The notes under the pieces were generated by a model that saw only the letters and a list, made by a program, of their open reading frames with translations, searched no databases and was not told the origin of the DNA. From Telmatactis stephensoni (taxonomy: Eukaryota > Cnidaria > Anthozoa > Actiniaria > Isophelliidae): a DNA stretch of 64,000 bases. The number at the start of each line of letters is the position of its first letter. Position 1 is the stretch's first letter. Below, in pieces: positions 52,839-63,035 of this stretch. Where the stretch lies: assembly GCA_029948255.1 (NCBI GenBank), contig JALIZF010001483.1:5001-69000 (forward strand). Direction: 5' to 3'. The translations under genes and the position numbers were made by a program.

Positions 52839-53761
52839 AGTTTTCACTTTGACATTATAGCCCTATACCACTGCTGTGTACATAGTTGCCTATATAACCA
52901 TTCCTTTCATATTCCTTAATTTCCTTTAATTATAATGTTGCAAATTAAGTTGTCATTACAAGCATAAAGAAGTTTTTGTGCTTCAAGTTCTGTACTGATT
53001 GTATTCTATATAGAGTGATTTTGACTGCATGAAAAAATAGTATGCATAATGTATGATTAATGTATAATTATTTTAATTAGCAGTGGACTCTACACCCATC
53101 ATGTTCTTTATCAACAAATGTTCTTTACTACTACAAACTAAATTTGTAATCTTTGATATGGGTTAAACACAATCACTCTATAAGTGGTTTTCATTAACCC
53201 ATGACACATGAAAGTGCACAGGTTAAAGCATACTAGTTGTATGACAAAAGAACACAATGGGTGTTAGGGTGTATTAGAGTGTTAAATACACTAATTAGTG
53301 CCAGTTTCATGGCTTTATGAAAACAACTCTTACTAAAAAATAGTTTCCAGTTTTATGAGTGGTCAATATGTAAATTCTAATGTTGTTCATTCCTGGGAAA
53401 GCAGTCAATTATTAAATTTACTATGACTGGTGAAGGAAACTGTATTATTTGTTGCATGATTTTTAAATTAACTTGAGTTTTGGGAGCTAGTGGGTCAGTG
53501 CCCGCTAGCTAGTCTATGGTCTTAAATTGGGATGACAATGAAATTTGTTATGACTTGAAACTTGGTTGAACTTATCTATATCAGGCTCCTAGCTATAATC
53601 ACACAGCAACATATTTTATTTACATCCAAAAGAGACTGATCAAAATTATCAAGTATATTATTAGCATTTAAATATTGTGAGTAAATGATGTCATTTACTT
53701 AAACCTTTGTTCTCTTGGCTTTTAAATCCAAATCTCTTGGTGATAATGAGCTTGAAATGCA
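52839..53761. other. BHMT 3' flank
   Basis: Probably begins with the BHMT 3' UTR. No AATAAA in the first few hundred bases; CATAAA at 52963. No other gene recognised. Confidence 0.4.
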
Positions 53762-54059
53762 GAATTTATAGGAATTCCTTGGAAGATTATTAGCTGGGAC
53801 TTCTTACTTTTAAAGGAGACGACGATGAAAATTGGTCAAAATTGGAAATTGATTACTCCTAATTGAAGTAACTCAATGATGACTATAAATGCATATAATT
53901 ATATGCATTTATAGTCATCATTGAGTTACTTCAATTAGGAGTAATCAATTTCCAATTTTGACCAATTTTCATCGTCGTCTGCTAGCTCCTTTAAAAGTTT
54001 TGATGTGATGATTCCTAAAGAAGTCCTAGCTAATAATTTCAAGGAATTCCTATAAATTC
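53762..54059. mobile_element. Foldback element, near-perfect ~300-bp palindrome
   Basis: Arms meet at 53898/53899 (TGCATATAA/TTATATGCA). The inner roughly 80 bases on each side are almost perfectly complementary, and the outer parts (GAATTTATAGGAATTCC at both ends) pair with a few indels. Confidence 0.8.
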
Positions 54060-54085
54060 CCAGGAATACAAAGTTGCTCATTTAA

Positions 54086-55843
54086 GGTATTTCACCTCAG
54101 TTCGCAACCAGCCGTACCGAGCATTTAGATACGGCCGTTTGACTACCTTATTTTTAATCGATTTTCATCAATTTTTCAGACTTCACTGCAATAAGATGGA
54201 AATTTCTAAAACTTGTAAAAATTTCGAATTTGCTTTTTATTAAAGCAGATTTATAAGAGAAACATCAAATTTTCTGAAACCTGATTTCCGAACAAATACG
54301 ATGGTACCTAGAAAAATCCAAAGTGCCACGATAAACTATAGCATATAATAAAATAAATATCTGAAAATCAGAAAAAATTTTTGAGCTGATTTCGAATAAT
54401 CCGAGAAAACATTTCGGTCTTGTGACGATGAGCTCGTACGAGTGCATTCGTAAATTGCCCATTTTCTTTACAAAATATTTACTTCTGAACCTCTAATTTG
54501 CAGCGAAAGATTTGTTTGATATATGGAATGAAACTGTGAAAGTACGAAGGTATTTCTCTTCGTAATCATTGAGATTTGATTTTCTAAAGGAACTGTAGTA
54601 TATTTTTCAAGTCCTCAAAAGTTTACTTTGAGCGCTATCCTGATTATTTTCAAAACTGCGCCGACGATTTTGTTCTTACTTCCTGAGCTGTTTCTTTATC
54701 ATATGCAGAGCATCATCGCGAAGTTTCAATTTGATTGAAACATTTTAACTTTGTCAAAAAAAATAAAAATCTTCGCCTCAAGACGCGTTTGAGACTTCAT
54801 GTTCTGTCTACACGGTCGAAAGCCCACGAAGCAGTGTTAATTTATTGGAATAATCTTGCGCATGCGTGGCACGACAATGTTATCACACAACGCTTTTTTA
54901 TTTTCAATATTATTTGGTGAATATAAATAACTGTTTTAGACAAGTGAGTTGTAACGAGGCATTGTTTCCTTTGTGTTAGGTCTTTCTTGCACTTAGTTTT
55001 GTACTGTTCTGGTTGAGCGATAGTGTCTAAATAGAGTTCCCTAGAGTAATAACAGCACTTTTAATTTATTCATTTGTAACTTGTTATTTGGTCCAAATCG
55101 TTCTAGTTTTCGACAGTGTAGACAGAACATGAAGTCTCAAACGCGTCTTGAGGCGAAGATTTTTATTTTTTTTGACAAAGTTAAAATGTTTCAATCAAAT
55201 TGAAACTTCGCGATGATGCTCTGCATATGATAAAGAAACAGCTCAGGAAGTAAGAACAAAATCGTCGGCGCAGTTTTGAAAATAATCAGGATAGCGCTCA
55301 AAGTAAACTTTTGAGGACTTGAAAAATATACTACAGTTCCTTTAGAAAATCAAATCTCGATGATTACGAAGAGAAATACCTTCGTACTTTCACAGTTTCA
55401 TTCCATATATCAAACAAATCTTTCGCTGCAAATTAGAGGTTCAGAAGTAAATATTTTGTAAAGAAAATGGGCAATTTACGAATGCACTCGTACGAGCTCA
55501 TCGTCACAAGACCGAAATGTTTTCTCGGATTATTCGAAATCAGCTCGAAAATTTTTTCTGATTTTCAGATATTTATTTTATTATATGCTATAGTTTATCG
55601 TGGCACTTTGGATTTTTCTAGGTACCATCGTATTTGTTCGGAAATCAGGTTTCAGAAAATTTGATGTTTCTCTTATAAATCTGCTTTAATAAAAAGCAAA
55701 TTCGAAATTTTTACAAGTTTTAAAAATTTCCATCTTATTGCAGTGAAGTCTGAAAAATTGATGAAAATCGATTAAAAATAAGGTAGTCAAACGGCCGTAT
55801 CTAAATGCTCGGTACGGCTGGTTGCGAACTGAGGTGAAATACC
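54086..55843. mobile_element. 1758-bp TTAA-flanked foldback element with 735-bp arms
   Basis: Left arm 54086-54820 and right arm 55109-55843 are inverted copies with no net length difference and only occasional mismatches. The spacer is 288 bp. The ends read GGTATTTCACCTCAG inward. TTAA lies on both sides (54082-54085, 55844-55847). It encodes no transposase; identical 65-codon frames in the two arms only reflect the symmetry. TTAA points to piggyBac or Kolobok mobilisation. Confidence 0.9.
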
Positions 55844-55985
55844 TTAAGCTTGTTAAGAATTCCTAGGAATTTTATATTAATTCCAGTCTTTGACACCTTT
55901 GAAAAATGTGTCCCTAGCAATTCTCAGAAATTTCTTGCAAGGTTCAGTGAGTGCTTTCAAATCTTAGGAATTCCCAATTAGTCCT

Positions 55986-56180
55986 AGGGGGTGTTTACAT
56001 GGCACTAGGATGCATGATCATCCTAGCACTAGGATTATCCTAGCAGGCAAATCATCCTTACCTGCTCCACATTTACTGCATTCCGTTTAGTAGGATGACC
56101 CTAGTACTTGCAGTAAATGTATAGCAAGTAGGATAATTTGCCTGCTAGGATAATCCTAGTGCCATGTAAACACCCCCCTA
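55986..56180. mobile_element. Foldback MITE
   Basis: GGGGGTGTTTACATGGCACT and its inverse bound the element. Inner CCTAGCAGGCAAAT and ACATTTACTGCA also pair. A half-copy is at 9196-9265. Confidence 0.75.
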
Positions 56181-56271
56181 GAAAGCTATGAATCCATTTT
56201 GCAAGCTGGGTCTTTCTATTTTTAGCATTATTGTATAGTTCCAGAAAATATCCATACCCCCATCACGGAGC

Positions 56272-56564
56272 AAGGGCGGATCCAGGGGGAGGGTCGCGGG
56301 GGTCAGGACCCCCCCTGTGTTTATCAATGAATATGTCATGAATTTGCGACAGCAGTAATTTTTTTCTGTGAAAAGACTCACTTTTAACATTCATTGAAAT
56401 ATCACTAAGCAATGCCAACCCTCTACCATGCCAACCCAACCATTCTAAGCAATGAATGTCATATTTTCAGCGAGTTTCAATGGCTTAAGACCTTTTCGTT
56501 TGGGTTCCCTGTTTGTAAACGTCACGTGACCCCCACCTTTGAAAAATCCTGGATCCGCCCTTGC
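56272..56564. mobile_element. MITE with AGGGCGGATCCAGG ends
   Basis: AGGGCGGATCCAGG at about 56272 is mirrored by CCTGGATCCGCCCT ending near 56564. GGCGGATCCAGG ends are common in hAT-type MITEs across animals (from memory). GGAG flanks both sides, so a duplication is possible. Confidence 0.55.
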
Positions 56565-56577
56565 GGAGGGAATATAT

Positions 56578-56931
56578 CACAGGTAGCCCAAGCTCACTAT
56601 TAGTGCCTATTTATAAGAGAATGTATGGCACTCAATATCACTCAAAATTTCTGTCTTAATTTTAATAAAATTCCACGAGACTTCTAGAGTGTGCTGTTCA
56701 TGCTTTCTTCTAACCTCTGAATGAGTTTCAGTGAAATTTTGTGGCTTAGGGCGAGCAGTAAAAATCGACGAATTTCACTGAAACTCATTCAGAGGTTAGA
56801 AGAAAGCATGAACAGCACACTCTAGAAGTCTCGTGGAATTTTATTAAAATTAAGACAGAAATTTTGAGTGATATTGAGTGCCATACATTCTCTTATAAAT
56901 AGGCACTAATAGTGAGCTTGGGCTACCTGTG
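56578..56931. mobile_element. 354-bp perfect-hairpin element with 7-bp duplication
   Basis: 161-bp arms (56578-56738 and 56771-56931) appear fully complementary around a 32-bp loop. The ends are CACAGGTAGCCCAAGC, the same TIR start as at 21238 and 27955. AATATAT flanks it on both sides (56571-56577, 56932-56938). Confidence 0.85.
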
Positions 56932-57953
56932 AATATATTGGAAATTCCTGGAGGGGAGGAGGGTCAAAGAAGAAACAAAATCAAAGAGTTTGTGTGGAAG
57001 AAAAGTGGAAGTTCCAGATAGGGGGTCCATTTTTTCCTCCATGGTAAGGGTATGCATATTTCTGGAACTACATTCATTTTGACATTGATGCACTTGATTT
57101 TCACGACCTGTTAGGGTAAATGGCCCATTCGGTACATTTCATTTTGAGTTGAGAAAAGCCTAAAAAATTAAGTTGGAGCTTGTAAAAATCTTCCTCCATC
57201 TAATCTTCCTCCGTTTAATTGATACCTTGGATGTTTTAAGTAATATTTAAAAATCAAGCAGGAGTGTTTTATCGTGGATATAGACACGAGGCAGTAGGCC
57301 AAGTGTTTATATCCACAATAAAACATGATCAGCGAGTTTTTTAAATGACTTCTAAAACCCATCATTTGAAAGTATTATAGCAGTGAATTTATGAAAAAAA
57401 TCCATTTATAACTGAAGAAATAAGCTTATCATTTTTTTCGTACATATAGGCATGCACAGAATCATCAAATTTTCATCCCACGTAAAAAGAATTCTGAACA
57501 TCAGAATAGAGTGGCATGACTCTCATTAAAAGTTTCATCATGCAGTACTACGTACGAGGTCAATGATCCGACAACTATACTGAGACCTTGTACTGATACA
57601 ACACTCATGCATTGTTTTATTAATAAGTGTTTTAACTGATTTTGATAAAAAAACTCATGTTTATGCCTCAGTGTTTATATCTGGTATAAAGGTCTCAACA
57701 CGTGACCAAATGAACGTCTTCAATTGGTCTATTTGCTTATGAATTATTAATGAGTTTTAGAAGGATTATATAATATCTCATTTTATTATATACCCTTGTT
57801 GATATGCACACTCCGATTGGCTGAAAGCTGTGTTTTATCAGGGAACAGAGCACAGTTCTGATGTCAGAAGTATGAGTTCAACCACACGCACACCTTTTGA
57901 ATTTTTGTACGGAGAAAATCAAACTTTTTCCCTTGAAAATTTACTTCAAAATA

Positions 57954-58152
57954 TATAATAAAACAAATAGAATATCTTTTTCTGTGCTCCATTCATTAAT
58001 ACAGCACTTAAAAAGTGCAAAGAGCACTCAAGAAGTGACTGGAGAGCACTCGCCTTGCCTTGTGCTCTCTTTACACTTCTTTCATGCTCTCGTTACTTCC
58101 CATGTGCTTTATTACTGAATGGAGCATGGAAAAAGCTGTTCTATTTGTTAAA
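57954..58152. mobile_element. Foldback MITE
   Basis: AACAAATAGAA, CTTTTTC and TGCTCCATTCA at the left pair with inverses on the right. Repeated GAGCAC/GTGCTC blocks lie in the middle. Confidence 0.6.
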
Positions 58153-58642
58153 TATGGGGAATAAGTTAATCATATAAGCCCAACTACTGTCTACTTTAGA
58201 TTCAGTGTCAAATTCACATTCAAGCATGAATTTTTGAATTTCTTTAAAACGTACCACTCATGATTTTTTATTCAAAACTATCACTTTATGACACATCTCT
58301 AAACAAAATTTCAACATCCTTTTTTAGATCATCATCTAGAGAATTACGTATGTGTGATATTACCAAGGATAACTTAAATTCCATGTGCAATCTAATTTGA
58401 ACTATTAGAATGCATGAGGGTTGAATTTCACTGTCTCCCTAACATTTGCTACAACAAAAATCCTATAATAATTATTATATTATAAAAGCATATTTGACAA
58501 CTAGATTTATTGTTTTTTAGAAAATATACTTTCCTTATCAAATATTGTAAAGTAAAAGGGCTGTTGAAGCCTAAAGACATAGGGTCTGAAATGTACTATA
58601 TCCTGATACCTTAACTCCAAGTAAACTACACATACTCTTTCT

Positions 58643-59040
58643 CCCGGGGGAGGGGGGGGACTCCATTGTAAAAGGATCAGGTATGCTCGTTGGAAATTTT
58701 CAAAATTATCCCTAAAAGAGTCTTTTTAAAAGGGCATGACTGGACGATTTTTTAACCCCCAAGAGATACCAGCAATAACAAGCTAATGAACATTATTATG
58801 AAAACAAAATTGGACGGTCGACATGCTTTTGTTGGGCAAATTTCTTCCATTTCAGAACAAGATAATATAAGTGATGGGCTCTTTTGATACCCTAATTAAA
58901 AAGATACCAGGAAATGCAAAAACTCTAAACTTCAATTTTATACCCTAAAAGATACCAACTCACTGATTTTTACCCCTAAGAGATACGACAAGCATACCCG
59001 ATCCTTTTACAATGGAATCCATCCCCCCCCCCCCCCAAGG
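58643..59040. mobile_element. Foldback element with internal AAGAGATACC repeats
   Basis: A G-rich run and CTCCATTGTAAAAGGATC pair with GATCCTTTTACAATGGA and a C-rich run. Inside, the motif CCC(C)(T/A)AAGAGATACC recurs about four times. Confidence 0.6.
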
Positions 59041-59143
59041 GCTCTTTCTCTTTAAAATTATCCACGACTCTAAGCAGCTGCTGTTTTGACAGCTGGCACA
59101 TTCAGTTGTTCAGTTGAGGAAGAAGTGGGACAGGGCAGCTGGA

Positions 59144-60375
59144 ACTATTAGCTCTCTATGAGAGGCTAATATTATAAAGCTTTGTATGGGAGTTTAGTCT
59201 CTGCTCTATAACTAAACTAGACACACATGTGCATTCACTCGTGCCCCGGGAGCACCTTTTAGGAGAGGCTCCAATGACCGGCCCCATTCGTACTCGTCCC
59301 TGAGCCGTTTCATGCATTCTTCACCATTCCGGGAAATAGTAAACCGTAACATAAAGACCCTTTGAACTTAAACTAAAGATATCTGATTAGTGAATTTGCC
59401 TGTCAGCAGCTATTTAATATATCTCCAACATGCAAAAATATTTCCTGCAGGATCATACCAGTTTATTCAACTTTTTATTTCACTATGTATCTCAATTGTT
59501 TGCTGTAAAGACTTCTACAACGGCGTTTTTGACACAATAACAAATCGTGTATTTTTTCGTTCGTGTTTGGGCTGTTTTAAGACATTACGTGACCAACAAG
59601 GTCAATTGAACCTAGCTGTTCCATGCAATGGTCTGGTCTTAAAATTCAGTACAAAAACCTCTCAAGATCTCTTGAATGCTTGAATGAGGAATATAAATTT
59701 TGACTTGCTTCTATGTATGTTTGTTTAGCAACATGTAGGATGAGAAATTCATAGATTCCCAGCTCATAGGAAATAGTCTTTCTTTGTAGTCAGCCATCTT
59801 GCATTCCTAAAGTTCCTGGCTTGCATTCGCAGTTGCTCAACGATGATGAATGAAGGGCATTGTTTTTACATTCTTAACCAATCAGAAGTTCCTCAGGACG
59901 AACACAGAAGAAGAAAAAAACATTTGCAGCTTATAACTCGTTCCCAGCCATAGGCCTGGGCACGAGTAATAAACAAAGAAAATAGACTAACGTTTATAAA
60001 GTGCTGCTTGTCAGTTATTGGTGTTTTGTGGTAGCAATTTCAGGTAATTTTGTCTTGCTAGAATTTTTAGCTGAGTTCTCTCCACTACTAAGGCCCGGTT
60101 CACACGATGACATAAGCATAAGAAAATGGAAAAGTTTTGTTTTCTTATGCTTAAGCTTATGACTATGCTTATGTCGTCATGTGAACTGGGCTTAAGTATG
60201 GAGACAGCTCAGCTAAAAATTGACAAAATGGCCTGAAATTGCTACCAATAACACAAGCAGCACTTTATAAACATTAGTTTATTTTCTATATTTTTTGCTT
60301 AGTTATAGTCAGCTAGGAGCCTAAACTCCCATACAAAGCTTTATATTAAATATTAGCCTCTCATAGCAAACTTAG
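59144..60375. mobile_element. Nested foldback complex
   Basis: Outer pair: the GAGAGGCTAATATTATAAAGC block at 59157-59200 mirrored at about 60325-60370. Within it, 59217-59960 is a diverged inverted copy of parts of the 29488-32404 element. Inside that lies a middle pair (about 59985-60060 with 60215-60290) and an innermost MITE at 60089-60195. Confidence 0.55.
60089..60195. mobile_element. Innermost foldback MITE
   Basis: TAAGGCCCGGTTCACACGAT pairs with the inverse ending GGGCTTA. ACATAAGCATAAG pairs inside. TAA/TTA at the ends is compatible with Harbinger-type insertion, though not proven. Confidence 0.65.
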
Positions 60376-60470
60376 GCCTCTACTCCTTTGGAAATGTATG
60401 CTGCCAATTGTGAGTTGAATTGACAATCTGTAGTTTTCTAAGTGCACCAAAAATGAATCAACATAACTTT

Positions 60471-61421
60471 TCACAAAGAGTGTCCAAACTTATGTTGGAA
60501 ATCTTTCTCAGCTGTGACCAAAGCTCTTTCATCAACATAACACACTGGTCTTTTAGAACACAAGTGAAAACGAAATCGGGCAGGACTCCATTTTAAAATA
60601 TACATCATATATCCTGCAACTACAGCCACTGATCTACCTACACCACCATTACAATGAATATATACTTTATGACCAGACTTAACTAGACCATAAACAAGGT
60701 AAACAACTTGTGGAAGCATTTCAGCTCGAGCCACTGAGCTCATATCCTCAACTGGGAACCAAACGTAAGCAAAGCCTTCTTCTCTGTAGACCATTCTTAG
60801 AGCTCTTGGAATATCTTCTAAGCCTTTGTAAAATCCAGAACAATGTTTATTGATGTCTTGAGAGGTTTGTAAGTTAACAACGGCAGTGATACCATAGGAT
60901 CTCAGTTCTAAGATATGTGATCGTTTACGAGGGCAGGATCCAACCCAAATGTTTTCAAAAATCTTGCTGGTGTGGAGAATTTGTTCTTGGCAGACATGTT
61001 TGAAAAACCTCACTGTGTGTTCAAATTCATTTTCTTGGCCAGACTTTTCGATCCAAATCCCAACAGGCAGACAATAAATGCCATCAACAAGCAGTTCGCT
61101 TGAAGTCTGATCTTCCACGTTAAGACACTGCTTACGGTTATGCGAAGGCCCTTCCCCTTCCCATTCTAAAGCACTTTTCCTTTCTCTCACAAATTTGTAC
61201 TCCAAATTTAGCGTTTTCTTGCCATCGAATGAAAGTTCGACATCCTTGTACCAAAACGACGGCTCAAGTCCAAGTTGAAGTTTGAAATCTGAATTGGTGC
61301 GCACCAGTGAAACAGGATTACTTTCATCCCAACATCCTAGTTCTCGCACTGAACCAAGCACTGAAACTTTAGTATCTTCATCAACAAATGTAACCACACT
61401 AAATCTCAATGTTATGCTCAT
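60471..61421 (-). CDS. EPM2A: Laforin, glycogen (glucan) phosphatase
   Basis: A complete 316-codon frame (human laforin 331). Laforin removes phosphate from glycogen and keeps it soluble. Residues 1 to about 115 form a CBM20 carbohydrate-binding domain (GSVRELGCW with W31, EYKFVR, LEWEGEGP with W87). A linker with YCLPVGIWIE and FENIWVGSCPRK leads to the dual-specificity phosphatase domain with general acid D226 (EDMSS) and active-site loop HCNGGVGRS (C257, R263). All catalytic residues are present. The frame is uninterrupted, unlike the four-exon vertebrate gene. A splice acceptor (TTTTTTTACAG at 61433) lies 11 bp upstream of the ATG, suggesting a 5' UTR intron. AATAAA is at 60278-60283. Confidence 0.95.
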   Translation of the reverse strand: MSITLRFSVVTFVDEDTKVSVLGSVRELGCWDESNPVSLVRTNSDFKLQLGLEPSFWYKDVELSFDGKKTLNLEYKFVRERKSALEWEGEGPSHNRKQCLNVEDQTSSELLVDGIYCLPVGIWIEKSGQENEFEHTVRFFKHVCQEQILHTSKIFENIWVGSCPRKRSHILELRSYGITAVVNLQTSQDINKHCSGFYKGLEDIPRALRMVYREEGFAYVWFPVEDMSSVARAEMLPQVVYLVYGLVKSGHKVYIHCNGGVGRSVAVVAGYMMYILKWSPARFRFHLCSKRPVCYVDERALVTAEKDFQHKFGHSL

Positions 61422-61432
61422 CCTTCCTCATC

Positions 61433-61445
61433 CTGTAAAAAAACT
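61433..61445 (-). promoter_or_regulatory. Putative splice acceptor in the laforin 5' leader
   Basis: On the minus strand TTTTTTTACAG precedes GATGAGGAAGG and then the start codon. If used, the gene has a non-coding first exon upstream (at higher coordinates), possibly beyond the CACAGGTAGCCCAA motif at 61468. Confidence 0.5.
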
Positions 61446-61499
61446 AACCAACACTTTGGCTCAACACAGGTAGCCCAAAGAAGCAATTATGTGATCACC

Positions 61500-62163
61500 A
61501 TCCTTGGACGTCCTCGGAGACCCAGGGCGTCAGGGAGGGGGGAGGGGAGCGGAAGGGAAAGGAAAGAGGGGGAAAAGGACGCCCTGGCCTTTTGACTACC
61601 CCTAACTTGTCTTGAGGCCAAACGTCAACAAAGGCTCTGATTAGACCTCATTATAATTTAATTATAATGAGGCCAATCAGAAGCGTTTGTGCCATTAGAT
61701 GAAAATCGTCTAAAATTACCAGTAAGCAAGTTGACCCCACGCATCGCCACGACTTTAAACAATACAAGCTGTCACGTTTAGTTTGAAAAGAACCATGTTT
61801 CCAGCTCACCGCGACTTTTAAACAATAAATACGTAATCTCTTTCATGTATTTTGCAATAGCAATGAGTTTAGAGTGAAAGATATAGATAAATTGCAAAGA
61901 CCTTGGCGAAACAAGATTTATTTGAGGAACTTCTCACAGGATATGGCTTAACAACTGTCACTATATCAAAGCGATAATTAAAATGAGCCAGATATTTTTG
62001 TCATTTGAACTTTGTTTACGTTAGACCATCTAATTGGATTAATTTTGGCCTCAAGACAAGTTAGGGGTAGTCAAAAGCCCAGGGCGTCCTTTTCCCCTCT
62101 TTCCTTTCCCCTCCGCTCCCCTCCCCCCTCCCCGACGCCCTGGGTCTCCGAGGACGCATCCTT
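61500..62163. mobile_element. TIR element, ~660 bp with ~120-bp GC-rich arms
   Basis: CCTCGGAGACCCAGGGCGTC and the following purine-rich run, plus ACTACCCCTAACTTGTCTTG, are mirrored at 62045-62163. An inner palindrome CCTCATTATAATT/AATTATAATGAGG lies at 61648-61675. No transposase frame. Confidence 0.75.
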
Positions 62164-62288
62164 GGATCGACGGAGGCGGGAGGAGGGGAGCGGAGGACGA
62201 ATTATCACAACTACTTTAAAAACTTTAGACATTGTCACAGAACTTCTAGTCAAAGAATATTTTTTGTTTAGCTGTTTGTACGCTTTAA

Positions 62289-63031
62289 GGTAATTCCGTA
62301 GTTTTGCAGTGCGCATCTCTACTGCGCATAGCATAGTTCAGCCTATTTTGATTTGTTTGATTGTAAAAGATATATATTTGACTTAAAATGATGCAAGCTT
62401 TAGTCTTATGAAGTTTTGAACAGTAGACACGCTCTATAAAGAGGCGCTTTAGTGGTTACTCGCCTCAGTCCTCTTCGGTCACAGGCTGTTTACGACGTCT
62501 TGTTTCACACTTTAGCGCGTCGTAGCGCGGAAACGAGCACGGGCACCTATTCTTTTTATTTTTTCAAATCAACGGTAATAAGGTTCTCTATCACATATAT
62601 AATTATAGTCAAGATTCCATTTCCAGTTTTTTAGATATTTTATAAAACGTACGGTCGGAAGGTGCTTTCACGCTGCTTCAAGGGCACGTACTACTAACCA
62701 ATTTTACATTATTTCTTGTAGCAAACGCATTTTTAAAACAATTTATTTCATCATAATACTAGGCTATTGCCCAAAGAGAGAAAATGAGCTCATATTAGTC
62801 AGCTAGCACTGCTCAGATTTAAGAAATTAATTATTTTTGACACGATTTTGATCCGTTCGAAACTTGAGCCCTCAAGACACAAAAGATGGTGTACTTTAAA
62901 GCAATCTAGCGCAAAAACGGCTACGGTGACCCCCATTTTTTATTTCATTTTTGGGATAAGCAACTCAAAAATTATCACTGTGTGAAGTTTTATGAGAATT
63001 CTATTTCTAGTTTTATTTCTACGGAATTACC
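62289..63031. mobile_element. TTAA-flanked element with GGTAATTCCGTAG ends
   Basis: GGTAATTCCGTAG and CTACGGAATTACC bound 743 bp, with TTAA at 62285-62288 and 63032-63035. Non-coding, non-autonomous; piggyBac- or Kolobok-type by target. Confidence 0.7.
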
Positions 63032-63035
63032 TTAA

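Noticed and set aside
54265..55664. Two identical 65-codon frames on opposite strands as a duplicated gene pair
   Set aside because: They are mirror images within the inverted arms of one foldback element and have no start context or known motif.
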